Shown piece by piece: positions 21,863 through 30,135 of a stretch of 32,692 nucleotides of DNA. The notes beneath the pieces are model-generated. The model had not been told where the DNA came from. It saw nothing but the letters and a program-made list of their open reading frames with translations, and did not search any database. Each line of letters starts with the position of its first letter. Within the stretch, counting starts at the first letter, position 1. The DNA is from Streptomyces sp. WAC 04229 (lineage in GTDB: Bacteria > Actinomycetota > Actinomycetes > Streptomycetales > Streptomycetaceae), in NCBI RefSeq assembly GCF_003947455.1, contig NZ_QHJH01000074.1, forward strand, positions 1 to 32,692. The letters run 5' to 3'. The position numbers and the translations under genes were made by a program.

Positions 21863-22055
21863 GATACAACAGGGACGCAAGACGGGTCCGGTCCACCATG
21901 CGGACGCCCGGTCACCCATCAGGAGGAGCCCTCGCCCCACCCCTGCCGCAGGGCAACCTTCCGTGCTATTCACGAGTCGCACAGTCGCGGCCCCACCGCA
22001 CTGACCACAACACGGCCGCGTCTCTGGGGAATTCACCACAATCGGGGTATTTGAC

Positions 22056-22994
22056 TTGATAAACAGCATTCTGGGCAGCCGCTCCCGCAGAGCCGCCGCC
22101 GTCACGCTGACCGGCGGCGTCGTCCTCGCGACCGGCGTCCTCGCCTCCGCCCCCGCCCAGGCCGCCGAGCGCGGGTGGAAGACCAACGGCGTACGCGCCG
22201 CCGCCCCGGCGCCGTCGATCGCCGCCAAGGGCGGCTTCGTGATGAACGACGCGAACGGCGCCTCGCTCTACACCAAGGCCGCCGACACCAAGCGCTCCAC
22301 CGGCTCCACGACCAAGATCATGACTGCCAAGGTCGTGCTCGCGCAGCCGAAGCTGAACCTGGACGCCAAGGTCACGATCCAGATGGCGTACAGCGACTAC
22401 ATCGTGTCGAAGAACGCCTCCTCCGCCCGTCTGATCGTCGGCGACAAGGTGACGGTCCGGCAGCTGCTCTACGGGCTGATGCTGCCGTCCGGCTGCGACG
22501 CGGCGTACGCGCTGGCCGACAAGTTCGGCTCGGGCAGCACGCGGGCGGCCCGGGTGAAGTCGTTCATCGGCAAGATGAACTCCACCGCCAAGAGCCTCGG
22601 CCTGAAGAACACGCACTTCGACTCGTTCGACGGCATCGGCAACGGCAAGAACTACTCCACGCCGCGCGACCTGACGAAGCTCGCGAGCAACGCGATGAAG
22701 AGCTCGACCTTCCGCACGATCGTCAAGACCAAGAAGTACACGGCGAAGACGGTCACCAAGACGGGCGGCACCCGCACCATGGCGGCCTGGACCAACACCA
22801 ACACACTGCTGAGCAGTTACAGCGGCGCGATCGGGGTGAAGACGGGCTCGGGCCCGGAGGCCAAGTACTGCCTGGTCTTCGCGGCGACCCGGAAGGGCAA
22901 GACCGTCGTCGGCACGGTGCTGGCGTCCACGTCGTCCAACCAGCGCGCGGCCGACGCCACCAAGCTCATGAACTACGGCTTCGGCAAGCTCTGA
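22056..22994 (+). CDS. D-alanyl-D-alanine carboxypeptidase (DacA/S11 family)
   Basis: A 312-residue secreted penicillin-binding protein that trims the terminal D-Ala of peptidoglycan stem peptides. A signal peptide (about 1-37, cleavage after APAQA) precedes the S11 domain (about 55-305). Active-site motifs: Ser84-x-x-Lys87 in GSTTK, Ser145-Gly-Cys147 in PSGCD, and Lys262-Thr-Gly in GVKTGSG. The second motif is SGC instead of the usual SGN. There is no C-terminal anchor helix, so it is probably free or loosely wall-bound. Start is a TTG at 22056 with GGGG nine bases upstream; no better start codon is in frame. A strong terminator follows 4 bp after the stop. Confidence 0.93.
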   Translation: MINSILGSRSRRAAAVTLTGGVVLATGVLASAPAQAAERGWKTNGVRAAAPAPSIAAKGGFVMNDANGASLYTKAADTKRSTGSTTKIMTAKVVLAQPKLNLDAKVTIQMAYSDYIVSKNASSARLIVGDKVTVRQLLYGLMLPSGCDAAYALADKFGSGSTRAARVKSFIGKMNSTAKSLGLKNTHFDSFDGIGNGKNYSTPRDLTKLASNAMKSSTFRTIVKTKKYTAKTVTKTGGTRTMAAWTNTNTLLSSYSGAIGVKTGSGPEAKYCLVFAATRKGKTVVGTVLASTSSNQRAADATKLMNYGFGKL

Positions 22995-22998
22995 CCGG

Positions 22999-23037
22999 AC
23001 CGGGCCGCGCGTCCCGGACGGGGACGCGCGGCCCGGT
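22999..23037. terminator. Strong bidirectional terminator between carboxypeptidase and bkd genes
   Basis: A perfect 17-bp stem pairs 22999-23015 with 23021-23037 around a five-base loop, core CCGGGCCGCGCG. It lies between the stop codons of two convergent genes (22994 and 23047). Confidence 0.87.
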
Positions 23038-23046
23038 TCGTCCCGG

Positions 23047-24465
23047 CTACGCCCAGCTGATCAACCGCTTCGGCTGCTCCAGGACCGCCGCCACGTCGGC
23101 GAGGACCTTGGAGCCCAGTTCGCCGTCGACCAGGCGGTGGTCGAAGCTCAGGGCCAGGGTCGTCACCTGACGCGGCTTCACCTTGCCCTTGTGCACCCAC
23201 GGCTGGAGCTTGATCGCGCCGACCGCGAGGATCGCGGACTCGCCGGGGTTGAGGATCGGCGTGCCGGTGTCCACGCCGAAGACGCCGACGTTGGTGATGG
23301 TCACCGTGCCGCCCTGCATGGCGCCGGGGCTGGTCCTGCCCTCCCGCGCCGTCGACACCAGCTCGCCCAGGGACCCCGCCAGCTGCGGCAGCGTCTGGGC
23401 GTGGGCGTCCTTGATGTTCGGGACGATCAGGCCCCGCGGGGTCGCGGCGGCGATGCCCAGGTTGACGTAGTGCTTGACCACGATCTCCTGCGCCGCCTCG
23501 TCCCAGGAGGCGTTGACGTCCGGGTTGCGCTTGATCGCGACCAGCAGGGCCTTGGCGATCAGGAGGAGCGGGTTCACGCGCAGGCCCGTGTACTCCTTGT
23601 CCTGCTTCAGCTCCTCGACCAGCTTCATCGTGCGCGTCACGTCGACCGTCACGAACTCGGTGACGTGCGGCGCGGTGAACGCCGAACCGACCATCGCCGC
23701 CGCCGTCGCCTTGCGGACACCCTTGACCGGGATCCGGGTCTCGCGTGCGGTGTCGTGCGACGCCGGCGCCACCGGTGCCGGGGCAGCCGCCGCGGGGGCC
23801 GCCTGCGGCTCCGGCCGGGCCGGCGCGACGGCCGCGTGCACGTCCTCGCGGGTGATGATGCCGTCCGGGCCGGAGGGCACCACGGTCGCCAGGTCGACAC
23901 CGAGGTCCTTGGCCAGCTTGCGCACCGGCGGCTTGGCCAGCGGGCGCTCGCCGGGGACCGGCGCGGCGGCCGGCGCGTGGCCGTTCCCATGGCCGTTCAT
24001 CTCGGCCTGGATCGCGGCCGCCGCCGGGGCCTGCCGGTCGTCCGGGGTCTGCCCGACCTTGCGCGGGCGCCGACGGGTCGCGGAGGTGGACACCCCGTAC
24101 CCCACCAGGACCGGCTGGCGGCCCTCCGGCTTCTTCTCCTCGGCCTCGGCCGGCGCCTCCTCGGCGGCCGGGGCCGCCTCCTGTACGGGGGCCTCGGCCG
24201 CCGCGCCGCCCACGGCGACCGCGATGATCGACGTGCCCACGTCGACGGTGGTGCCCTCGGGGAAGTGCAGCTCGCGGACCACACCGTCGTAGGGGATGGG
24301 CAGCTCGACGGCGGCCTTGGCCGTCTCGACCTCGCACACCACCTGCCCGTCGGTGACCGTGTCACCGGGCTGGACGTACCACTTGAGGATCTCGGCCTCG
24401 GTGAGCCCCTCACCCACGTCGGGCATCTTGAACTCACGCACGGAGCTGTCCGTCATCGTCGTCAC
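23047..24465 (-). CDS. bkdC: Dihydrolipoyl acyltransferase, E2 of branched-chain 2-oxoacid dehydrogenase
   Basis: A 472-residue E2 core protein. One N-terminal lipoyl domain (about 9-85) carries Lys50 in EVETAKAAV as the lipoylation site. An Ala/Glu-rich linker leads to the E3-binding domain (PPVRKLAKDLGVDLATVVPSGPDG, about 180-220), a second Ala/Pro linker, and the acyltransferase domain (about 245-472) with His443 and Asp447 in SFDHRLVDG. Start GTG at 24465 is preferred because AGGAGGGG lies five to seven bases upstream; ATG at 24456 would leave 14 bases. It begins 10 bp after the E1beta stop, which overlaps its ribosome-binding site. Confidence 0.93.
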   Translation of the reverse strand: MTTMTDSSVREFKMPDVGEGLTEAEILKWYVQPGDTVTDGQVVCEVETAKAAVELPIPYDGVVRELHFPEGTTVDVGTSIIAVAVGGAAAEAPVQEAAPAAEEAPAEAEEKKPEGRQPVLVGYGVSTSATRRRPRKVGQTPDDRQAPAAAAIQAEMNGHGNGHAPAAAPVPGERPLAKPPVRKLAKDLGVDLATVVPSGPDGIITREDVHAAVAPARPEPQAAPAAAAPAPVAPASHDTARETRIPVKGVRKATAAAMVGSAFTAPHVTEFVTVDVTRTMKLVEELKQDKEYTGLRVNPLLLIAKALLVAIKRNPDVNASWDEAAQEIVVKHYVNLGIAAATPRGLIVPNIKDAHAQTLPQLAGSLGELVSTAREGRTSPGAMQGGTVTITNVGVFGVDTGTPILNPGESAILAVGAIKLQPWVHKGKVKPRQVTTLALSFDHRLVDGELGSKVLADVAAVLEQPKRLISWA

Positions 24466-24475
24466 GCTCCCCTCC

Positions 24476-25456
24476 TCAGTACGCCAGCGAGCGGTCGACG
24501 GCATCCAGCACCCGGTCCAGGTCGGGCAGGTACTCCTCCTCCAGACGCGCCGGCGGGTACGGGGCGTGGTAGCCGCCGACCCGGAGCACCGGGGCCTCCA
24601 GGTGGTAGAAGCAGCGCTCCGTGATCCGGGCCGCGATCTCCGCGCCCGAGCCCAGGAACACCGGTGCCTCGTGGACCACGACCAGGCGGCGGGTCTTCTC
24701 CACCGACGCCTGGATCGTGTCGAAGTCGATCGGGGAGATGGACCGCAGGTCCACCACCTCCAGCGACCTGCCCTCCTCGGCCGCCGCGTCGGCGACCTCC
24801 TGGCAGAGCTTCACCATCGGGCCGTACGCGGCCAGCGTGAGGTCGCCGCCCTCGCGCACCACACGCGCGGTGTGCAGCGGGCCCGGGATGGCCTCGCGGT
24901 TGACCTCGGCCTTGTCCCAGTAGCGCCGCTTGGGCTCGAAGTAGATCACCGGGTCGTCGCTCTGGATGGCCTGCTGCATCATCCAGTAGGCGTCCGCCGA
25001 ATTCGACGGGGAGACCACCTTCAGGCCCGCCACGTGCGCGAACAGCGCCTCGGGGGACTCGGAGTGGTGCTCGACCGCGCCGATGCCGCCGCCGTAGGGG
25101 ATGCGGATGACGATCGGCATCTTGACCTTGCCCAGCGAGCGGGCGTGCATCTTGGCCAGCTGGGTGACGATCTGGTCGTAGGCCGGGAAGACGAATCCGT
25201 CGAACTGGATCTCCACCACCGGCCGGTAGCCGCGCAGGGCCAGGCCGATGGCGGTGCCGACGATGCCGGACTCGGCCAGCGGGGTGTCGATGACCCGGTC
25301 CTCGCCGAAGTCCTTCTGGAGGCCGTCGGTCACCCGGAAGACACCGCCGAGCTTGCCGACGTCCTCGCCCATGATCAGGACCTTGGGGTCCGAGTCCAGT
25401 GCGCGGCGCAGCGACTCGTTGATCGCCTTGGCCAGCGCCATCTTTTCCGCTGCCAT
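24476..25456 (-). CDS. bkdB: Branched-chain 2-oxoacid dehydrogenase E1 beta subunit
   Basis: A 326-residue transketolase-type subunit that, with E1alpha, decarboxylates 2-oxoacids from Val, Leu and Ile. Pyrimidine-binding domain (about 5-180) with MGEDVGKLGGVFRVTDGL, DTPLAESGIVGTAIGLALRGYRPVVEIQF and YGGGIGAVEHHSESPEALF; C-terminal domain (about 195-320) with PISPIDFDTI-like and HEAPVFLGSGAEIAARI. This sequence style is that of branched-chain (BkdB) rather than pyruvate dehydrogenase beta subunits. ATG at 25454-25456 lies one base after the E1alpha stop codon, with GGGGG upstream, so translation is probably coupled. Confidence 0.94.
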   Translation of the reverse strand: MAAEKMALAKAINESLRRALDSDPKVLIMGEDVGKLGGVFRVTDGLQKDFGEDRVIDTPLAESGIVGTAIGLALRGYRPVVEIQFDGFVFPAYDQIVTQLAKMHARSLGKVKMPIVIRIPYGGGIGAVEHHSESPEALFAHVAGLKVVSPSNSADAYWMMQQAIQSDDPVIYFEPKRRYWDKAEVNREAIPGPLHTARVVREGGDLTLAAYGPMVKLCQEVADAAAEEGRSLEVVDLRSISPIDFDTIQASVEKTRRLVVVHEAPVFLGSGAEIAARITERCFYHLEAPVLRVGGYHAPYPPARLEEEYLPDLDRVLDAVDRSLAY

Positions 25457-25457
25457 G

Positions 25458-26699
25458 TCAGACCCCCTCTGCCTCGGCGAACGACGCCTGGTAGGCGGCG
25501 AACTGGGCTCGCTCCTCGTCGACGAGCGCGTGCCCGTCCGCGTACACGTTCTCGAAGATGGCGAACCGGTCCGGGTCCGGCATGGCACGGACCACTTCGC
25601 GCACTCGTTTGCCCAACGCCTCGCTCTCCGCCTCCAGTTCCCCGAAGAATCCCTCGTCCGCGTGGTTTACGGCCTCCAGGAAGCGGCGAAGACGCAGGAT
25701 CGGGTCCTTCGCCTCCCAGGCGGCACGCTCGTCGTCGTGCCGGTAGCGGGAGGGGTCGTCCGAGGTGGTGTGGGCGCCCATGCGGTACGTGTACGCCTCG
25801 ATGAGCGCCGGGCCCTCGCCGCGCCGCGCCCGCTCCAGCGCCCACCGGGTGACCGCGAGGACGGCCAGCGCGTCGTTGCCGTCGACGCGGACGCCGGGGA
25901 AGCCGAAGCCCTGGGCCCGCTGGTAGAGCGGCACGCGGGTCTGCTTCTCGTTGGACTCGGAGATCGCCCACTGGTTGTTCTGGCAGAAGAACACCACGGG
26001 GGCGTTGTAGACGGCGGCGAAGTTGAACGCCTCGCTGACGTCGCCCTGGCTGGAGGCGCCGTCGCCGAAGTAGGCGATCACGGCCGAGTCCGCGCCGTCC
26101 TTGGTGATGCCCATCGCGTAGCCCGTGGCGTGCAGCGCCTGCGAGCCGATCACGATGGTGTACAGGTGGAAGTTGTTGCCGTTGGGGTCCCAGCCGCCGT
26201 TGTTCACGCCGCGGAACATGCCGAGGAGGTTGGTCGGGTCGACCCCGCGGCACCAGGCGACGCCGTGTTCGCGGTAGGTCGGGAAGACGTAGTCGTCCTC
26301 GCGGGTGGCCCGGCCGGAGCCGATCTGGGCGGCCTCCTGGCCGAGCAGCGAGGCCCACAGGCCCAGCTCGCCCTGGCGCTGCAGGGCGGTGGCCTCGGCG
26401 TCGAAGCGCCGGGTGAGCACCATGTCGCGGTACAGGCCGCGCAGCTCGTCGGGGGTGATGCCGTCGACGAACGAGGCGTACTCGGCGTACGGCGAGTTCT
26501 TGGCGGGCTTCACGCGCTCGCCCTCGGGGGTCAGCAGCTGCACCAGCTCCGTCTCGGAGCCCTTCTGAGCAGCGGTGCGGGTGGTGCGAGTGGTGCGTGC
26601 GGTGCGCTTGCCGGTGGTCTCGGCTTGGGTGCCGGTGGTGCCGGCCGCCTTGCTTCCGGCGCTGCGTCGCGGCTTGCGCGCGGCAGTGCTCTCGGTCAC
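25458..26699 (-). CDS. bkdA: Branched-chain 2-oxoacid dehydrogenase E1 alpha subunit
   Basis: A 413-residue thiamine-diphosphate subunit and first gene of the operon. The TPP motif runs from GDGASSQGDVSEAFNFAAVY to PVVFFCQNNQWAIS (about 210-245); LGQEAAQIG, YREHGVAW and YRMGAHTTSDDP (phosphorylation-loop equivalent) are also present. The first 50 residues are a low-complexity Ala/Thr/Arg stretch (RTARTTRTTRTAAQ) absent from most E1alpha proteins and probably disordered. GTG start at 26697-26699 has GGAGGAG at seven bases. Products (isobutyryl-, isovaleryl-, 2-methylbutyryl-CoA) prime branched fatty acids and some polyketides. A vegetative promoter and a palindrome lie upstream. Confidence 0.95.
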   Translation of the reverse strand: MTESTAARKPRRSAGSKAAGTTGTQAETTGKRTARTTRTTRTAAQKGSETELVQLLTPEGERVKPAKNSPYAEYASFVDGITPDELRGLYRDMVLTRRFDAEATALQRQGELGLWASLLGQEAAQIGSGRATREDDYVFPTYREHGVAWCRGVDPTNLLGMFRGVNNGGWDPNGNNFHLYTIVIGSQALHATGYAMGITKDGADSAVIAYFGDGASSQGDVSEAFNFAAVYNAPVVFFCQNNQWAISESNEKQTRVPLYQRAQGFGFPGVRVDGNDALAVLAVTRWALERARRGEGPALIEAYTYRMGAHTTSDDPSRYRHDDERAAWEAKDPILRLRRFLEAVNHADEGFFGELEAESEALGKRVREVVRAMPDPDRFAIFENVYADGHALVDEERAQFAAYQASFAEAEGV

Positions 26700-26841
26700 G
26701 TGTGCTCCTCCGTCGGTCCGGCCCCCGGGTTCGCCGGAAGCCAGTGCGGCTCACCTGTGTCCCGGCGGTCGCACGAGGGTGGGTGCGGCCCGATCGGGGG
26801 ACAGGCGTGACAGGTGCCCCGGCGAGCGCCCTGCGAACTGC

Positions 26842-26871
26842 ACGTTACCCAGTGCTCCACATTTCTGTGAA
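26842..26871 (-). promoter_or_regulatory. Vegetative-type promoter of the bkd operon
   Basis: On the minus strand TTCACA (26866-26871, five of six to TTGACA) is separated by 18 bp from TAACGT (26842-26847, TAnnnT). The start would fall near 26834, giving a leader of about 135 bases before the GTG of bkdA. Confidence 0.55.
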
Positions 26872-26891
26872 ACCCCTCCTGACCTGCGTTT

Positions 26892-26911
26892 TTACTCGGA
26901 TTTCCAAGTAA
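26892..26911. promoter_or_regulatory. Candidate operator, 20-bp near-palindrome upstream of the bkd promoter
   Basis: Outer arms TTACT and AGTAA with inner GGA/TCC make eight of ten pairs self-complementary. It is centred about 67 bp upstream of the predicted bkd start. bkd operons in Streptomyces and Pseudomonas are commonly controlled by an Lrp/AsnC-type BkdR, for which an AT-rich dyad here would fit; no regulator gene is in the window. Confidence 0.45.
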
Positions 26912-27005
26912 ATCGGCGAAGTGCGGAAGTTGTCCTGGTCACAGCCTCGCAGGGGGCCGGAACAACGGCACGTTATCCCGGCCACCCCGGGCACGGGAAG
27001 GGTTG

Positions 27006-27680
27006 GTGTGTGACACTGACCGCGTGCGCGAAGACGGAAAAATCCGGGTATTCCTCCTCGACGACCACGAGGTGGTGCGCCGGGGGGTGCACGATCTGCT
27101 CTCGGGCGAGTCCGACATCGAGGTGGTCGGCGAGGCCGGCACGGTGGCCGGCGCCGCGGCCCGGGTCATGGCCACCCGTCCGGACGTGGCGGTGCTGGAC
27201 GTCCGGCTGCCCGACGGCAGCGGCGTCGAGGTGTGCCGCGACATCCGCTCCCGGGACGAGTCCGTCCGCTGCCTCATGCTGACCTCCTTCGCCGACGACG
27301 AGGCCCTCTTCGACGCGATCATGGCGGGCGCCTCCGGCTACGTCCTCAAGGACATCCGGGGCGCCGAGCTGCTGAGCGCCGTACGCGGCGTGGCGGCCGG
27401 CAAGTCGCTGCTCGACCCCGCGGCCACCGCGCGGGTGCTGGACCGGCTGCGCGACGGCGGCGCCAAGCCCGACGGCCGGCTGGCCCGCCTGACCGACCAG
27501 GAGCGCCGCATCCTGGAGCTGATCGGCGAGGGGATGACCAACCGCGCGATCGGCGAGCGGCTGAACCTGGCGGAGAAGACGATCAAGAACTACGTGTCGA
27601 GTCTGCTGGCCAAGCTCGGGATGCAGCGGCGTTCCCAGGCGGCGGCCTTCGTGGCCCGACTGGAGGCGGAGGGCCGCTGA
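27006..27680 (+). CDS. NarL/FixJ-type response regulator, DevR/DosR-like orphan
   Basis: A 224-residue regulator. The receiver domain (about 12-130) has the acidic pair Asp19-Asp20, phospho-acceptor Asp65 in VAVLDVRLPDGSG, Thr93 and Lys115. The LuxR-type helix-turn-helix (about 155-215) reads LTDQERRILELIGEGMTNRAIGERLNLAEKTIKNYVSSLL. From memory both the receiver (DDHEVVRRG, GEAGTVAGA) and the AEKTIKNYVS recognition helix are close to DevR/DosR, the hypoxia/NO regulator of mycobacteria. No histidine kinase is adjacent. Start is uncertain: GTG at 27006 has GGAAGGG close upstream, while TTG at 27003 and GTG at 27024 are alternatives. A DosR-box-like palindrome follows ten bases after its stop. 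Confidence 0.93.
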   Translation: MCDTDRVREDGKIRVFLLDDHEVVRRGVHDLLSGESDIEVVGEAGTVAGAAARVMATRPDVAVLDVRLPDGSGVEVCRDIRSRDESVRCLMLTSFADDEALFDAIMAGASGYVLKDIRGAELLSAVRGVAAGKSLLDPAATARVLDRLRDGGAKPDGRLARLTDQERRILELIGEGMTNRAIGERLNLAEKTIKNYVSSLLAKLGMQRRSQAAAFVARLEAEGR

Positions 27681-27689
27681 GCCGCCCGA

Positions 27690-27709
27690 ATCGGGACTTA
27701 CGTCCCGTC
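27690..27709 (+). promoter_or_regulatory. DosR/DevR-box-like palindrome
   Basis: GGGACTTACGTCCC (27693-27706) with flanks TC and GT matches the published DosR box (TTSGGGACTWWAGTCCCSAA) at about 16 of 20 positions, including both GGGAC/GTCCC arms. It is centred 64 bp before the ATG at 27764, where CACAGT at 27752-27757 could be a -10 at leaderless distance. A DevR-like regulator is encoded immediately upstream. Confidence 0.65.
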
Positions 27710-27763
27710 CTGCCGGGGCGGGCGACTCTGTCGCCGCTGCTTCCGGACGCGCACAGTGAGTGC

Positions 27764-28171
27764 ATGCCCACCGACGCACAGCACGCCGTAGGCCTGCTCG
27801 CCCGCACCGCCTACGGCCGTGCCGCCACGACCATGCGCGCCCTGCCCTTCCTCGCGTTCGCGCGCCACATCGTGGCCGACGCCCGGGTGCTGCTCCGCAT
27901 GCCGCGCAGCTGCGGCTACCACCAGGTCTGCGCCGGGAGCGTCGTCGCGTACGGCGCCGACAACCTGAGCACCGCCCGGCCCGGCGAGAGCCTGTGGACG
28001 GCTCAGGTGGTGGGCCGGTGCGAGGCGCACGAGCCGAGCGCCGCCGAGGTCGAGCGCTTCGGCCCCGCACCGCGCCGGGTGGACGGCGAGCCGTTCGACC
28101 CGGTCTATCTGCGGATCGAGCCGCAGTTCGGTTCGGTGCACGTCACGGAGGACACCGTCGGCACCCTGTGA
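27764..28171 (+). CDS. Pyridoxamine 5'-phosphate oxidase-like (flavin-binding split-barrel) protein
   Basis: A 135-residue cytosolic protein. The order LLARTAYGRAATTMRALPFLAFARHIV ... VVAYGADNL ... LWTAQVVGRCEAHEP ... YLRIEPQFGSVHV resembles small PNPOx-like proteins, in which a FMN- or F420-binding split barrel is preceded by a conserved GR-AlP element. Several lie in the mycobacterial DosR regulon. It is short for the family (usually 140-210), and SCGYHQVCAG adds two Cys in the middle. The DosR-box-like palindrome upstream suggests control by the neighbouring regulator. ATG at 27764 fits the codon pattern; no good ribosome-binding site is seen. It ends 17 bp from the convergent kinase gene. 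Confidence 0.75.
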   Translation: MPTDAQHAVGLLARTAYGRAATTMRALPFLAFARHIVADARVLLRMPRSCGYHQVCAGSVVAYGADNLSTARPGESLWTAQVVGRCEAHEPSAAEVERFGPAPRRVDGEPFDPVYLRIEPQFGSVHVTEDTVGTL

Positions 28172-28188
28172 ACCGGGTGCCGCGGTGA

Positions 28189-29787
<1,599 letters not shown>

Positions 29788-30135
29788 CAGTCCTCGCCGT
29801 CGTTTCTGCCCGCGGTGCGCGCGGTGTTGTTACGGTCTCCGTCGGCCACGCTACAGGCTCCGCGGCGGCCTCCGGTCCGGGATGGGGGGCCGGGACCGGA
29901 CATGAGACGGACCGGTCATGAAACCCTGGTTCCTTACTGTCGTGCAAATTCTGTGTACCGGCGGTACGGCGGCTGTAACGCTTCCGCGACGCTTCTTTCG
30001 CGTACGGTCACGGAACGGGCACCGCGCTTGACGTGTCAGTGCCCTCGGGCAGACTTGGCCGGGAATAGCACTTTCGATCACGAGCGCGCGGCCTGCTGCC
30101 ACCGGCGCCGCGGCGCCTATGGGGGACGCAGAGAC
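29788..30135. other. Divergent regulatory region between two kinase genes
   Basis: A 348-bp region with no credible gene. Features: GTACCG-G-CGGTAC at 29955-29967, a perfect inverted repeat with one central base; an AT-richer patch (29930-29955); and on the plus strand TTGACG (30028-30033) followed after 16 bp by CAGACT (30050-30055), a plausible promoter for the rightward kinase with a leader of about 75 bases. No clear leftward promoter was found. Confidence 0.55.

Larger units (their letters stand above)
26700..27005. other. Divergent regulatory region between bkdA and the response regulator gene
   Basis: A 306-bp region without a gene. It holds, from the left, about 130 bp of GC-rich bkdA leader, the bkd promoter (26842-26871), an AT-rich near-palindrome (26892-26911) and about 90 bp leading to the response regulator. 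The stretch 26855-26920 is clearly AT-richer than the surroundings. No RNA gene or ORF of coding character was seen. Confidence 0.7.

Noticed and set aside
26562..26650. Repetitive GTGGTGCG-like stretch in the 5' part of the E1alpha gene as a separate repeat element
   Set aside because: It is fully explained as codons of the Thr/Arg-rich N-terminal extension of the protein and is not an exact tandem repeat.
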